Positions 24,132 to 32,180 of a stretch of DNA of 64,000 bases are shown here, piece by piece. Below the pieces are notes generated by a model. The model was not told where the DNA came from. It did not search any database and was given only the letters and a program-made list of their open reading frames with translations. The position numbers and the translations under genes were made by a program. Origin of the DNA: Streptomyces sp. R302 (GTDB taxonomy: Bacteria; Actinomycetota; Actinomycetes; Streptomycetales; Streptomycetaceae). Where the stretch lies: NCBI RefSeq assembly GCF_012927245.1, contig NZ_JABBGE010000005.1, positions 1 through 64,000 of the forward strand, read 5' to 3'. Within the stretch, counting starts at the first letter, position 1. Each line of letters opens with the position of its first letter.

Positions 24132-24180
24132 CGGCCGGAGTTCGCAGCTCCCGCCGGCCCCACCCTGACGTCACCAGGAG
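24132..24180. repeat. Hairpin plus TGACGTCAC element, copy 3
   Basis: CGGCCGGAGTTCGCAGCTCC (24132-24151) is identical to copy 2, followed by CCGCCGGCCCC and then CCCTGACGTCACCAGGAG (24163-24180), again supplying the RBS of the next gene. Confidence 0.65.
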
Positions 24181-24188
24181 AAGGAACC

Positions 24189-24380
24189 ATGGCCCAGCCC
24201 ACCCCGGACGCCACCGCAGACCGGCACGTCCGCCACGCCCTCACCCGCCTCAAGGTCGCCAGCACCGACCGCCGGCGCCTCATCGAGGCCGCCGCCACCG
24301 AGTACCTCTCCCAGGTCCACCGGCACCGCCTCCCCGCCGGCTACTCCCAGCCGATCGCCGACGATGATGAGGATCTCTGA
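24189..24380 (+). CDS. Small helical hypothetical protein
   Basis: This 63-residue protein is helical and basic at its centre (HVRHALTRLKVASTDRRRLI) with an acidic C-terminus (ADDDEDL). Strong CAGGAGAAGG site upstream. It is the last array gene before the IS21-type element. Confidence 0.6.
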   Translation: MAQPTPDATADRHVRHALTRLKVASTDRRRLIEAAATEYLSQVHRHRLPAGYSQPIADDDEDL

Positions 24381-24461
24381 AAACGGCCAAGGGCGCTCTT
24401 CCCTCCGCTTCGTTGCGGCTTGAAACGAGTGGGGAATGTGGGGAGCGAAGAGCGCGTGTGA

Positions 24462-24490
24462 GGGCCCGGCGACCGAAGGTCGCCGGGCCC
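24462..24490. terminator. Strong hairpin at left edge of IS element
   Basis: A 13-base perfect stem, GGGCCCGGCGACC/GGTCGCCGGGCCC with a GAA loop, is followed by TGTTGATC. A weaker inverted repeat, GCGCTCTTC (24393) / GAAGAGCGC (24447), precedes it. It may end the array transcript or belong to the IS boundary. Confidence 0.65.
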
Positions 24491-24532
24491 TGTTGATCGG
24501 TGACGGTCAGGCGAAGTTGTTGCCCGCGGTGC

Positions 24533-25024
24533 TCACGGAGTCCGCCGCAGAGAGGTGATCTCAGGGACTCTGCTGGCGATGGTGGGACGGGCCGCTTCCG
24601 GGGTGGCCAGCAGGGCGACGATGGTGACGGGCTGATCGCAGTGCGGGCAGTTCCGGACAGCGGTAGGGGTCAGGGCCTGCTCCAGCTGTCCGGTGCTGGC
24701 TGCGACCGTCGGAGCCTGCCGGGGCTGCTGTCCGCCAAGCCGGATCGCCCGCTGTTCGTCGCGTTCCTGGTTGCGCTGCCTCTCCGCGTCGCGGCGGCAG
24801 TTGGGCGAGCAGTAGATCTGCCGAAGGCGAGGGTTGGCGGTGAAGACGCCCTGGCAGACAGGGCAAGTGTGGACTGCAGGGGGTGAGGGCGGGAGCCGGT
24901 GGGCTGCGGACTTGCAGCGGGGAGAACAGTAGATCTGTCGAGGATGTGGCACGAACTCGCCCTGGCGGACAGGGCAGTTGGCCGACAAGGGGGTGAGTGA
25001 GGTCGTGACGTTGTCAGGAGACAC
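24533..25024 (-). CDS. Zinc-ribbon accessory protein of the IS21 element
   Basis: The 163-residue product has repeated treble-clef-type units. NCPVRQGEFVPHPRQIYCSP with RCKSAAHR is the first, TCPVCQGVFTANPRLRQIYC with SPNCRRDAERQ the second, and a C-terminal NCPHCDQP is a third. The first unit has Arg in place of the second Cys (CPVR). The GTG start overlaps the istB stop. Such a gene after istB is seen in some actinobacterial IS21 relatives, and its role in transposition is unknown. Confidence 0.7.
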   Translation of the reverse strand: MSPDNVTTSLTPLSANCPVRQGEFVPHPRQIYCSPRCKSAAHRLPPSPPAVHTCPVCQGVFTANPRLRQIYCSPNCRRDAERQRNQERDEQRAIRLGGQQPRQAPTVAASTGQLEQALTPTAVRNCPHCDQPVTIVALLATPEAARPTIASRVPEITSLRRTP

Positions 25025-25823
25025 GGGCGTTCACTCCCTTGCGGATGGTGTCGGCCTGGGTCTGGTGATTGCGGAGCCGGTAGGAGGGGCCGTCGATGCC
25101 GGCGACGGCTGCCCGGTGCAGGAGCCGGTCGAGCATGGCGGCAGCGACGGTGGCGTCGCCGAAGGCTCCGGCCCAGTCGGCGATGCCGACGTTGGTCGTC
25201 AGGATCGTGCTCGACTTCAGATACCTCTGGTTGATCACCTGGAACAGCGCGGAGGCACCGTCCTCGGGAAGCGGGAGGTAGCCGAGCTCGTCGATGATCA
25301 AAAGCTTCGGACCTGCGAAGAAGCGCATGCAGGTCTTCCAGCGTCCTTCGAGGGCGGCCTTGTGGCACTTGGCCGCGAGCTCGGCGGCGGTGGTGAAGTA
25401 GACGCGGTGTCCGGCGTCGACCGCGGCCCGGCCGAGGGCGACGGACAGCATGGTCTTGCCGACGCCGGGAGGCCCGACGAACAGGACGTTGGAGGCGTCG
25501 TCGAGGAAGCGCAGGGTGGCCAGGTCGCGGATGAGTTTCTCGTCGACACCGGGCTGGGCGGCGAAGTCGAAGTCGTTCAGCGTCCAGGGTTCGGGCAGGC
25601 AGGCGAACCGGAGACGAGCCGCGAGCCGACGGGCCTCAGTCGCCTCGACTTCGATCTCCAGGAGCCGTTCCAGTGCGGCGGTCAGCGACATTCGCTCGGT
25701 CCGGGCCTGGTCCAGCACTCGGTTGAGTGCTTCGGCGGCGTCGTTGAGTTTGAGGTAGGAAAGGTGGCCTCGCAGCTGCTGGAAGCGGCGTGCTTCGCTC
25801 ATCTGCATCGGGGACGTACTCAC
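25014..25823 (-). CDS. istB: IS21 helper ATPase IstB
   Basis: The 269-residue AAA+ protein has Walker A GPPGVGKTMLSV near residue 117, Walker B LLIIDELGYLPL near residue 173, sensor STILTTNVG, and the typical C-terminal RLLHRAAVAGIDGPSYRL. IstB assembles on DNA and selects targets for the IstA transposase. Start ATG 25823 overlaps the istA stop. Length and motifs look intact, so the element may be active. Confidence 0.95.
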   Translation of the reverse strand: MSTSPMQMSEARRFQQLRGHLSYLKLNDAAEALNRVLDQARTERMSLTAALERLLEIEVEATEARRLAARLRFACLPEPWTLNDFDFAAQPGVDEKLIRDLATLRFLDDASNVLFVGPPGVGKTMLSVALGRAAVDAGHRVYFTTAAELAAKCHKAALEGRWKTCMRFFAGPKLLIIDELGYLPLPEDGASALFQVINQRYLKSSTILTTNVGIADWAGAFGDATVAAAMLDRLLHRAAVAGIDGPSYRLRNHQTQADTIRKGVNARVS

Positions 25824-27181
25824 TCCGTGTTCTCCTCCTTCGGTGAGGGAACGGTCCGCAGCCGGTCGGCCACGGCGGCATAGTGGGACAGGTCGATCAC
25901 GACCCGTTCGGCCGGATCACCAGCGGCGGCCTGCTGACCGCGCAACCGCTCGGCCTCGGCCCGCGCGGCCTCAGAAGGAGGCCTGCGGACCTTGTTCTTG
26001 CAGGGAGCCCGGTCCGAGAACGAGGCCAGGACCTCTCGCTCAAGCGCGAGGACATGCCCGGCGTCCCGCACCGTCTGACCGGATCCGCGCGGCGCCCGGC
26101 GGTGGCGGGCAACCACGGCCCGCCCGGCAGTGGCGATGTCGAGATGGTTCTCGCCGAGCCGGTGCAGGACCCTGACCTGGGTGCCGGCGAGTCCCGGCGG
26201 GACGGAATACAGATTCCCGTCGAAGGACACCAGGCACTGCGGGCTCACGGTCCGCTCAACCTCCAGCTCGGCCGGGAACGGCCGGACCGGGACGTCGAGC
26301 AACATTTCGGCGGCAGCGAGTTCACCGACGGTGACCTTGATCCCGTCCACCGACCGGCGGCGTTCATCCATGCGGACTGCGAGCTTGTCGATGCCGGACT
26401 GGGCCTGGACGACGGTCAGCGCGTCGGGAACCGTGCGCCACCAGCGTTGGGCTGCCGAATGGTTGGCCTTCTCGACAACGCCCTTCCGGTTGCCTCGACG
26501 GGGCGGACAGATGTCGACTCCGACGCCGTAGTACTTCGCGACCGCGGCGAAAGACGCGGTGACCTGCCCGCTGGAGGGGTAACAGACAGTGGCCATCCGG
26601 TCGAAGCGCCACCGCCTCGCGGTCCCGCCCAGCTTGCGGACCACCTGATCGAGGGCCTGGACCAGGTGCGGGAAGTCCTCGGACTCCGCCAGCACCGCCC
26701 GCCACCGGCCCGAATGCGCGAGCGCCCCGACCAGCAGGTGAGCGTGCTCGCCCACTCCCCACGACTCGGGCGCGTCCGGAAGCTCCAGCCAGTCGAACTG
26801 GATCTCCTCGCCCGGCGGATGTGCGATCACCGCGACGTTCCGGCCCGTCGCGGCATGACATGGTTCGCAGTGCGGGCGGACCTGGTAGCGGCGAAGAGCG
26901 CGGGTGAACGTTGAGTAGCCGCCTTCATAGCCCAAGTCCCTGACCTCGTCGAACAGGGTCGAGGCCCACAGATGTGGATCGTCCGCGAGCCGCTGCCGGC
27001 AGTACTGCAGGAACGGCACGAAGGCATCCGGGCTCTGACGGCGCTGGCCAGGGACCTGGTCGCCATTCAGATAGGCACGGATCGTCTTGCGGTCACGACC
27101 CAGATGCCGCGCGATCGCCGAGATCGTCCAACCCTGACGACGCAGAGCATGAGCATCCACGTCTTCCTCCCGCGTGAGCAT
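25820..27181 (-). CDS. istA: IS21 transposase IstA
   Basis: The 453-residue protein has an N-terminal HTH (LRRQGWTISAIARHLGRDRK) and a DDE integrase core with IQFDWLELPD, the RWRFDRMATVC region and the catalytic-Glu region GNRKGVVEKANH. A C-terminal beta domain (LVSFDGNLYSVPPGLAGTQV) follows. It cuts and joins the IS ends. Start ATG 27181 (MLTREEDVDA) is chosen because the HTH begins right after it; an upstream frame to 27232 has no RBS. No disabling change is seen. Confidence 0.95.
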   Translation of the reverse strand: MLTREEDVDAHALRRQGWTISAIARHLGRDRKTIRAYLNGDQVPGQRRQSPDAFVPFLQYCRQRLADDPHLWASTLFDEVRDLGYEGGYSTFTRALRRYQVRPHCEPCHAATGRNVAVIAHPPGEEIQFDWLELPDAPESWGVGEHAHLLVGALAHSGRWRAVLAESEDFPHLVQALDQVVRKLGGTARRWRFDRMATVCYPSSGQVTASFAAVAKYYGVGVDICPPRRGNRKGVVEKANHSAAQRWWRTVPDALTVVQAQSGIDKLAVRMDERRRSVDGIKVTVGELAAAEMLLDVPVRPFPAELEVERTVSPQCLVSFDGNLYSVPPGLAGTQVRVLHRLGENHLDIATAGRAVVARHRRAPRGSGQTVRDAGHVLALEREVLASFSDRAPCKNKVRRPPSEAARAEAERLRGQQAAAGDPAERVVIDLSHYAAVADRLRTVPSPKEENTE

Positions 27182-27324
27182 CCAGGCCCCCGAACAGGCC
27201 GAACTTGCGCACGCAGGCTCTCCACGACACACCGATACCAGTTCGACACGCCGGGCAGGACCACACGAAAGACGGGGAGATCAACTGAGCAGGTTTGGCC
27301 GCAGAGGGAGCAGAGCCAGGGGAG

Positions 27325-27600
27325 TTAGCCGCGGGTCAGCATGACCACGGAAATAGGCACCGCCACCATCCCGCAGATCGCCAGGAACCCGCCTACGAAT
27401 CGCACGAAACCCTCAGACACAGCACGGGCTTCCGCCTGCTGCCGGGAAGCCCGCTCCAGGCCGTTCACGATGAGGGAACGAATCCCTGCAGCCCCTCGCT
27501 TCGTGGCAAAGGCTCCCCCCACGAAGATGACCGCCAGCCCCCAGATCAACAGGAACACAGCACCCGCGGCGGGGCCGCTCTGACCGGCGAGAAGCAGCAT
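27325..27600 (-). CDS. Small membrane protein
   Basis: This 91-residue protein has hydrophobic helices at about residues 2-30 (SGPAAGAVFLLIWGLAVIFV) and 68-88, separated by a basic amphipathic helix. ATG 27600 follows GAAGGA with 7-base spacing. It is adjacent to the istA 5' side but in the same direction, and may be imported with or before the IS. No family is recognised. Confidence 0.65.
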   Translation of the reverse strand: MLLLAGQSGPAAGAVFLLIWGLAVIFVGGAFATKRGAAGIRSLIVNGLERASRQQAEARAVSEGFVRFVGGFLAICGMVAVPISVVMLTRG

Positions 27601-27758
27601 GCCCGAATCCTTCACGGCCAGGACCACACCGGTCAACAGCTGCGAGCCACAGAGGGCGGGGAACAACGGCGAGCACGCCTGAGGAGAGCCTGAGCGCAGG
27701 GTGGGGAAATTCAAGTATCGCCATCAACGACCGCCAGAACCGCGCCGACGCCTTCCAC

Positions 27759-28211
27759 ATGCGCCGCGGCGACCAGCTCGCCCAGCTCCTCGGCCTCGCC
27801 GCCCGCCCCGACGACCCGCACCTGCCCGTCGTCGCCCAGGCCGTCCTCACCGAGCTCGACGCGCCCGTCCGCCAGCTCACCGAGTACGCCACCCTCACCG
27901 GCCAGCCCGAAGCCGTCGCCCTCCTCCACCTCGCCACCACGCTCACCACCGACTCCGGCGACGGAGACGACATCACCGTCGGCCTCCAGTGGATCGCCCG
28001 TCGTCTTGAGACCGTCCGCCCCCACGGCGAGATGACCCCCGCGGCCCGCCGCGCCCTCGCCGACCGCGCCGGGATCGACCGGCACGGCTTCGGCAACCCG
28101 GCCTCCCACGCCCTCACCGAAGCCCTCCTCCAGCACCTGCCCACCCCCACCGCCGGCATCAACCGCGCGGACTACGCCGCCACCATCCCCACCATCGGAG
28201 CCGCACGATGA
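27759..28211 (+). CDS. Hypothetical protein, apparently missing its native 5' end
   Basis: The frame reads like coding sequence upstream of the first ATG (SIAINDRQNRADAFHMRRGD) back to about 27714, but no start codon with RBS exists there. The native N-terminus was probably lost when the IS/membrane-gene segment joined. From ATG 27759 the product has 150 helical residues (LTEYATLTGQPEAVALLHLA). The stop overlaps the next ATG. No family is recognised. Confidence 0.55.
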   Translation: MRRGDQLAQLLGLAARPDDPHLPVVAQAVLTELDAPVRQLTEYATLTGQPEAVALLHLATTLTTDSGDGDDITVGLQWIARRLETVRPHGEMTPAARRALADRAGIDRHGFGNPASHALTEALLQHLPTPTAGINRADYAATIPTIGAAR

Positions 28212-29497
28212 ACAACCGCGCCTGGACCGCCTCCCGGGTGGTCGTCTCCGTCGCCGCGCTCATCACCGCCGGCTGGTCCCTCTACGCCGTCAGCCGCCAC
28301 TACGGCGCCCCCATCCTCATCGCCGGCGCCTCCGTCGCCGTCTTCGACGGCATCGCCTACGGCTGCCAGTACCTCGCCACCGTCGCCTCCACCGCCGGCC
28401 GCTCCGGCTTCGGCGCCCGCCTCGCCGCCCTCTTCATGGTCGGCGTCTCCGTCGCCCTCAACATCAAGCACGCCCAGCTCATCGCCGGCGGCCCCACCGC
28501 CGCACTCCTCTTCGCCGTCCCCAGCATCGGCCTCCTCGCCATCGCCGAACTCGACTGGGCCGGCGGCCGCGCCGACGCCCGCACCGCCCGCGGTGAGCAG
28601 CCCTACCGCCTGCCCGCATACGGCGGCTGGGCCTGGCTCCTCGCCCCCCGCACCGCCGCCCAGTCCGTCCGCACCGCCGCACTCGCCCACATCCAGCACA
28701 CCCACACGAACGACCAGCCCCTCCTGTCCGGACAGTCCGGACCGAGTCCGGACACCGCCCTCACTAAAACCGGCACCGACGCCGTCCGCGAGTACTTCGC
28801 CATGGTCAACCCGATCGACGCGATCCACGTCGCGCACAACTCCCAGCCCGCCCTCTCCTCGGCCGAACTCGCCTCCCTCCTCGTCAGCTACGGCGTCCCC
28901 GTCGACCAGGTCCAGGTCGACATCGTCCTCGGCCGCCGCGGCCCCGCCGGCAACGTCGAGCGGAGCGGCGCCCTGCCGGCCCCTGGCCCCCAGCCGGAAC
29001 TCGTCGCCGCCCAGTCCGGACCGTCCGGACTCGCCCCGGACCCGCTCCGCGTCGCCCTTGCTCAGCTCCAGGACCGCTTCGCCGCCATGGACCCCGGCGA
29101 GGTCATCCGGATCATCGACAAACTGCAGCCCGCCCTCAGCTCCCAGCGCCTCGCCGACCTCCTGGCCGACTACGGCCTGAACGTCACCCGGCCTGCAGTC
29201 GACCTCGCCCTCCGCCGACCCCAGGCCGAACTTCTCGCCGTGCTGTCCGGACAGTCCGGATCCGGTCCTGCCGCAGCCACCGCCACCACCGCCGTCGAGG
29301 CCCTGATCGAGTACGGCGTCCGGGACGTCGACCTCGCCATCCCCGCCGTCTGCGCCCACCTCGGGCCGGCCGTCCGCGAGGACACCGTCCGCCGGCTCTT
29401 CGACCGCAAGGTCAAACCGATCCGAGAGGCCGAGACCGCACAGACCACGGAGGCCGCCGAAGCTGACAGCATCGGCAAGGGCGGCGGCTACAACTAG
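28208..29497 (+). CDS. DUF2637-like membrane protein with internal repeats
   Basis: The 429-residue protein has four N-terminal membrane helices (about residues 10-110), as in DUF2637/Spd-type proteins of Streptomyces plasmids, integrative elements and phages. The cytoplasmic part holds two related units of about 40 residues (QPALSSAELASLLVSYGVPV and QPALSSQRLADLLADYGLNV) joined by LSGQSG-type linkers, whose DNA repeats CTGTCCGGACAGTCCGG. The repeats look like HTH-like mini-domains. ATGA coupling to the truncated upstream gene. Confidence 0.7.
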   Translation: MNNRAWTASRVVVSVAALITAGWSLYAVSRHYGAPILIAGASVAVFDGIAYGCQYLATVASTAGRSGFGARLAALFMVGVSVALNIKHAQLIAGGPTAALLFAVPSIGLLAIAELDWAGGRADARTARGEQPYRLPAYGGWAWLLAPRTAAQSVRTAALAHIQHTHTNDQPLLSGQSGPSPDTALTKTGTDAVREYFAMVNPIDAIHVAHNSQPALSSAELASLLVSYGVPVDQVQVDIVLGRRGPAGNVERSGALPAPGPQPELVAAQSGPSGLAPDPLRVALAQLQDRFAAMDPGEVIRIIDKLQPALSSQRLADLLADYGLNVTRPAVDLALRRPQAELLAVLSGQSGSGPAAATATTAVEALIEYGVRDVDLAIPAVCAHLGPAVREDTVRRLFDRKVKPIREAETAQTTEAAEADSIGKGGGYN

Positions 29498-29577
29498 CCG
29501 TCCCCACACCCTCCTCGCCCGACCCACCGGCGGCCGCCCCCACACCGCGGCCGCCCCCACCCAGGAAGGACCTCGCC

Positions 29578-30270
29578 ATGAGGATCCGCACCGGACACGC
29601 CAGCCGCGAAGGCACGCGCGAGGACAACGCCGACGCCGCCACCGTTCACCAGCTGTCGACCGGCGCCATCGGCGCGGCCGTCATCGACGGCATTGGCCAC
29701 GGTCCCCGCACCTCCGACACTGCCCCGCTCCTCGCCGCCGTGGCCGCCCGCACCACCGCCCACCGCGGCCCCCTCGCCGGCCTCCTCACCGCCGGCCTCC
29801 TCATCTCCGACCCCGGCTACGACGACAACGAGGCCAACGCCGTCGGCGTCGCCGCCGCCCTCGAGCCCCTCGACGCGCTCTTCCGCATCGCCTGGGTCGG
29901 CGACTGCCGCGCCTACGGCTGGAGCCACGAGGCCGGCCTGCGCAACTACACCACCGACCACACCGTCGGCGAGCAGCTGCGCCGCAACGGCGCCCCGTGG
30001 GACCTGGCTGCGGATCACGACAACTGGATTCGGACCTCCCTCGGCGACGCGACGGTCGCCAGCGTGTACGAGGTCCTGATCCCGGACGGGCTCGTCATCC
30101 TCACCTCCGACGGCGTCCACGACTACGTCGAGCACGGACACCTCGAGGACCTGGTCCGCGAGCACGCGACCGACCCGCAGGCCCTCGCCGACGTCCTCGT
30201 CTCCGCCGGCGAGTGGGGCACCGGCGGGTACCGGGACGACGCCACCGCTGTCGTCCTTCGGCGGGGATGA
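29578..30270 (+). CDS. PP2C-type Ser/Thr phosphatase
   Basis: The 230-residue protein carries the PP2C motif series: REDNAD (metal), VIDGIGHG, WVGDCRAYGW, LTSDGVHDYV and YRDDATAVVLRR. All metal-binding aspartates are present, so it is probably active on phosphoserine/threonine. No partner kinase is seen in the window, so it may act on host kinase signalling. ATG 29578 follows AAGGA. Confidence 0.85.
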   Translation: MRIRTGHASREGTREDNADAATVHQLSTGAIGAAVIDGIGHGPRTSDTAPLLAAVAARTTAHRGPLAGLLTAGLLISDPGYDDNEANAVGVAAALEPLDALFRIAWVGDCRAYGWSHEAGLRNYTTDHTVGEQLRRNGAPWDLAADHDNWIRTSLGDATVASVYEVLIPDGLVILTSDGVHDYVEHGHLEDLVREHATDPQALADVLVSAGEWGTGGYRDDATAVVLRRG

Positions 30271-30277
30271 TGGCCTC

Positions 30278-30745
30278 ATGGAAGCCCTGATCGCGTTCCT
30301 CCAGGCCCGCCTCGACGAGGACGCCGCAGCCGCCCACGCTGCCACTCCCGGCCCCTGGTGGTACCACCCTGGCAAGCAGTGGCTGGAGGGCGAGTCGTTC
30401 GAGAGCTACGACCTGACCAAAGGGCTGGAGTTCGTCGGCTACGGCGGCCCCCACCCGTTCACCGGCGCCGTGGCCGGCACAGGGCCCGCCGACCACCCCC
30501 AGAGCATGGCCGACGCAGCACACATCGCCCGGCACGACCCCGCGCGAGCGCTTCGCGGCGCGGAGGCGCTCCGCAGCCTGCTGCACGCCTACGAGCACCC
30601 CGAGACCAGCCCCGAGCTGCCGGACTCCGTGAACACGCTGACCACGGCCATCCAGCGACAGGTGCTTGAGAAGGCCCTCCGCCTCCTGGCCATCGCGTAC
30701 AACGACCACCCCGACTACCGGCCCGAGTGGGCCCCCACCACCTGA
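30278..30745 (+). CDS. DUF6221-like protein
   Basis: This 155-residue protein matches the Streptomyces/actinophage DUF6221 layout: FLQARLDEDAAAAHAATPGPW at the N-terminus, HIARHDPARALRGAEALRSL in the middle and a C-terminal LAIAYNDHPDYRPEW. Function unknown. A second member lies at 42859-43296. The spacing of 7 bases after the phosphatase suggests co-transcription. Confidence 0.75.
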   Translation: MEALIAFLQARLDEDAAAAHAATPGPWWYHPGKQWLEGESFESYDLTKGLEFVGYGGPHPFTGAVAGTGPADHPQSMADAAHIARHDPARALRGAEALRSLLHAYEHPETSPELPDSVNTLTTAIQRQVLEKALRLLAIAYNDHPDYRPEWAPTT

Positions 30746-30755
30746 GGAGAGCACG

Positions 30756-31103
30756 ATGAGCGAGCGCGTGAACGTGAAGGTCCTGCTGCTGATCGGCCGC
30801 GAAGCCGAGATCGTCGCCGACGCGGACGACGCGACCACCCCGGAGCGGTACCCCGCGGTCGAGATCGCCGCCGCGGTGAGCCTTCCCGAGGGCCAGCTGC
30901 CGGGGACCCGGCTGACGGCCCGGGTCGGGGCCGGCCACCGGCTCTTCGACTGGCGCCTGGCGAGCGACCAGCGGCCGACGGCCGGCGGCCGCACGCCCAC
31001 GCCGATCGTCGAGCTCACCGCGCCCGCGAGCGGAGCGCTGGGGGAGCGGATCACGGACCACCTCGGTACGGCCCACCGGCTGCTCGGCGAAAGCCCGGCG
31101 TAG
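30756..31103 (+). CDS. Hypothetical protein
   Basis: This 115-residue alpha/beta protein (MSERVNVKVLLLIGREAEIV) starts at ATG 30756 after GAGGAG. It is followed by a strong terminator at 31117. No family is recognised. Confidence 0.6.
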   Translation: MSERVNVKVLLLIGREAEIVADADDATTPERYPAVEIAAAVSLPEGQLPGTRLTARVGAGHRLFDWRLASDQRPTAGGRTPTPIVELTAPASGALGERITDHLGTAHRLLGESPA

Positions 31104-31116
31104 GCAGCGACACGAC

Positions 31117-31150
31117 GACGGCCCCAACACGCTTCAGAGTTGGGGCCGTC
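31117..31150. terminator. Strong hairpin terminator
   Basis: The stem GACGGCCCCAAC/GTTGGGGCCGTC (12 pairs) follows the stop at 31103 by 13 bases and is followed by TCTC. It isolates the next gene, which has its own promoter box. Confidence 0.75.
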
Positions 31151-31166
31151 TCTCAGACCGTAAGTG

Positions 31167-31195
31167 TTGCAATTCGGGGCAGTTGGGTGCATGCT
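31167..31195 (+). promoter_or_regulatory. Promoter box, copy 1
   Basis: TTGCAA (31167-31172), a 17-base spacer and CATGCT lie upstream of the gene at 31258. The sequence AGTGTTGCAA..CGGGGCAGTT is repeated at 32724 upstream of the paralogous gene, so it is likely a promoter plus activator/repressor site shared by the two units. Confidence 0.55.
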
Positions 31196-31257
31196 GGAGT
31201 CACAAGGAACCGGGCCGCGAACCCGGGACCACCACCCACCACAGAAAGGCGGACCTC

Positions 31258-31632
31258 ATGTCCGACCAGCGCGACGAGATCCTGGCGCACATCGCCCACG
31301 ACCTCTCCCTCACCTACTCGAAGCTGGCCATGGCCTGCGGCAACCTCCCCGTCCCGGTCGCCATCCCCACCGGGTCGGTCAGCAACGTCGAGGCTATCCC
31401 TGCCGTGCGCCGCGTCGCGGAGCTCGCCGAGGACGTCACGATGCCGGTCGACCAGCAGGCGCAGCTCTTCGCCAGCTGCTGCTTCTGGCTCGGGGCCATG
31501 GACATCTACGGGCTGCTCTTCGCCAGCTTCCACGACGTCCGGGCCCACTCGGCGCTCGCCAACCTGATCATGGCGAACGAGAGCCTGGAGGACCTCCTCG
31601 CCTGGCTTCGGGCCCACACCGAGATGAAGTAA
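31258..31632 (+). CDS. Hypothetical protein, paralog 1
   Basis: This 124-residue helical protein (EILAHIAHDLSLTYSKLAMA) is related to the gene at 32828. Both start MSDQ-x-DE and share LP-x-PV-x2-PTG, a later IPAV-x-RV pattern and similar length. Each has the same promoter box and the same terminator type. The start at 31258 is chosen by that alignment. Role unknown. Confidence 0.65.
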   Translation: MSDQRDEILAHIAHDLSLTYSKLAMACGNLPVPVAIPTGSVSNVEAIPAVRRVAELAEDVTMPVDQQAQLFASCCFWLGAMDIYGLLFASFHDVRAHSALANLIMANESLEDLLAWLRAHTEMK

Positions 31633-31639
31633 CCCCCAC

Positions 31640-31664
31640 GGCCCCCGGCAGCCAGCCGGGGGCC
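31640..31664. terminator. Hairpin terminator
   Basis: The stem GGCCCCCGGC-AGCCA-GCCGGGGGCC follows the stop by 7 bases. Nearly the same hairpin follows the paralogous gene at 33206. Confidence 0.7.
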
Positions 31665-31688
31665 TTCCCGTGCCCCCAGAATGTAGAC

Positions 31689-31756
31689 GGACCGGCAGGG
31701 CCAGGCCGAAGCCCAGACGCCCGCTCGCGCGGACGCTCGCGAAACCCTGCCGGTCC
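31689..31756 (-). other. Three-helix structured element, copy A
   Basis: Read on the minus strand, a 12-pair outer stem (GGACCGGCAGGG/CCCTGCCGGTCC) encloses TTTCGCGAGCG, a small hairpin CCGC-GCGA-GCGG and a second hairpin with TTCG loop in GTCTGGGCTTCGGCCTGGC. Copy B at 33590-33655 (plus strand) keeps the conserved segments while changing both strands of the outer stem and of the first hairpin. This supports a folded RNA or DNA. It sits upstream of the gene at 31785. Confidence 0.6.
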
Positions 31757-31784
31757 CACCCAGCCCCAGAGAGGCCAGGCCACC

Positions 31785-32180
31785 ATGGTAAACACGCCAC
31801 CCGCCAGCGAGACGCTCAGCGAGATCGCCGCCCGCCACGGCCGCTCCGAGAAGACGATCCGCAACACCTGGGCCCGACACCCCGACTGGCCGGCCGCGGT
31901 CGGCAAGCGCGGCAGGGCGTACGTGTACGACCCCGCCGCCGTCGACCAGGTCGTCGCCGACCACTTCGCCCGCCCGGCCGCCGACCTCGAGCCCCGCCGC
32001 CTCTACACCACTGCCGAGATCGCCACCGCCACCGGCCTCAAGGCCGTCACGATCCGCGCCGAAGTCTCCAAGGGCCGATGGCCGGCCGCCGACGACACCG
32101 CCGGCCGAGTACACCGCTGGTACGGCTCCACCGTCCTCAAGGCCCTCCAGGACCGACGCGGCTACCGCTCCACCGACTGA
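31785..32180 (+). CDS. HTH DNA-binding protein (excisionase/MerR-like)
   Basis: The 131-residue protein holds two HTH-like units, ETLSEIAARHGRSEKTIRNT near residue 10 and LYTTAEIATATGLKAVTIRA near residue 70. The second is followed by a GRWPAADDTAGRVHRW wing, as in excisionase-type winged helices. It could direct recombination or transcription. It lies between the inverted structured elements A and B. Start ATG 31785 after GAGGCCAGG. Confidence 0.65.
   Translation: MVNTPPASETLSEIAARHGRSEKTIRNTWARHPDWPAAVGKRGRAYVYDPAAVDQVVADHFARPAADLEPRRLYTTAEIATATGLKAVTIRAEVSKGRWPAADDTAGRVHRWYGSTVLKALQDRRGYRSTD

Larger units (their letters stand above)
24491..27287 (-). mobile_element. IS21-family insertion sequence (boundaries approximate)
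   Basis: The unit contains istA, istB and a third zinc-ribbon gene, all leftward and overlapping. Short inverted ends GTTGATC (24492-24498) and GATCAAC (27279-27285) mark possible limits, with weak further match. I could not confirm a target duplication. About 2.8 kb is slightly longer than the usual 2-2.5 kb, owing to the third gene. It interrupts the phage array and shows the replicon has resided in a host with IS traffic. Confidence 0.7.
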
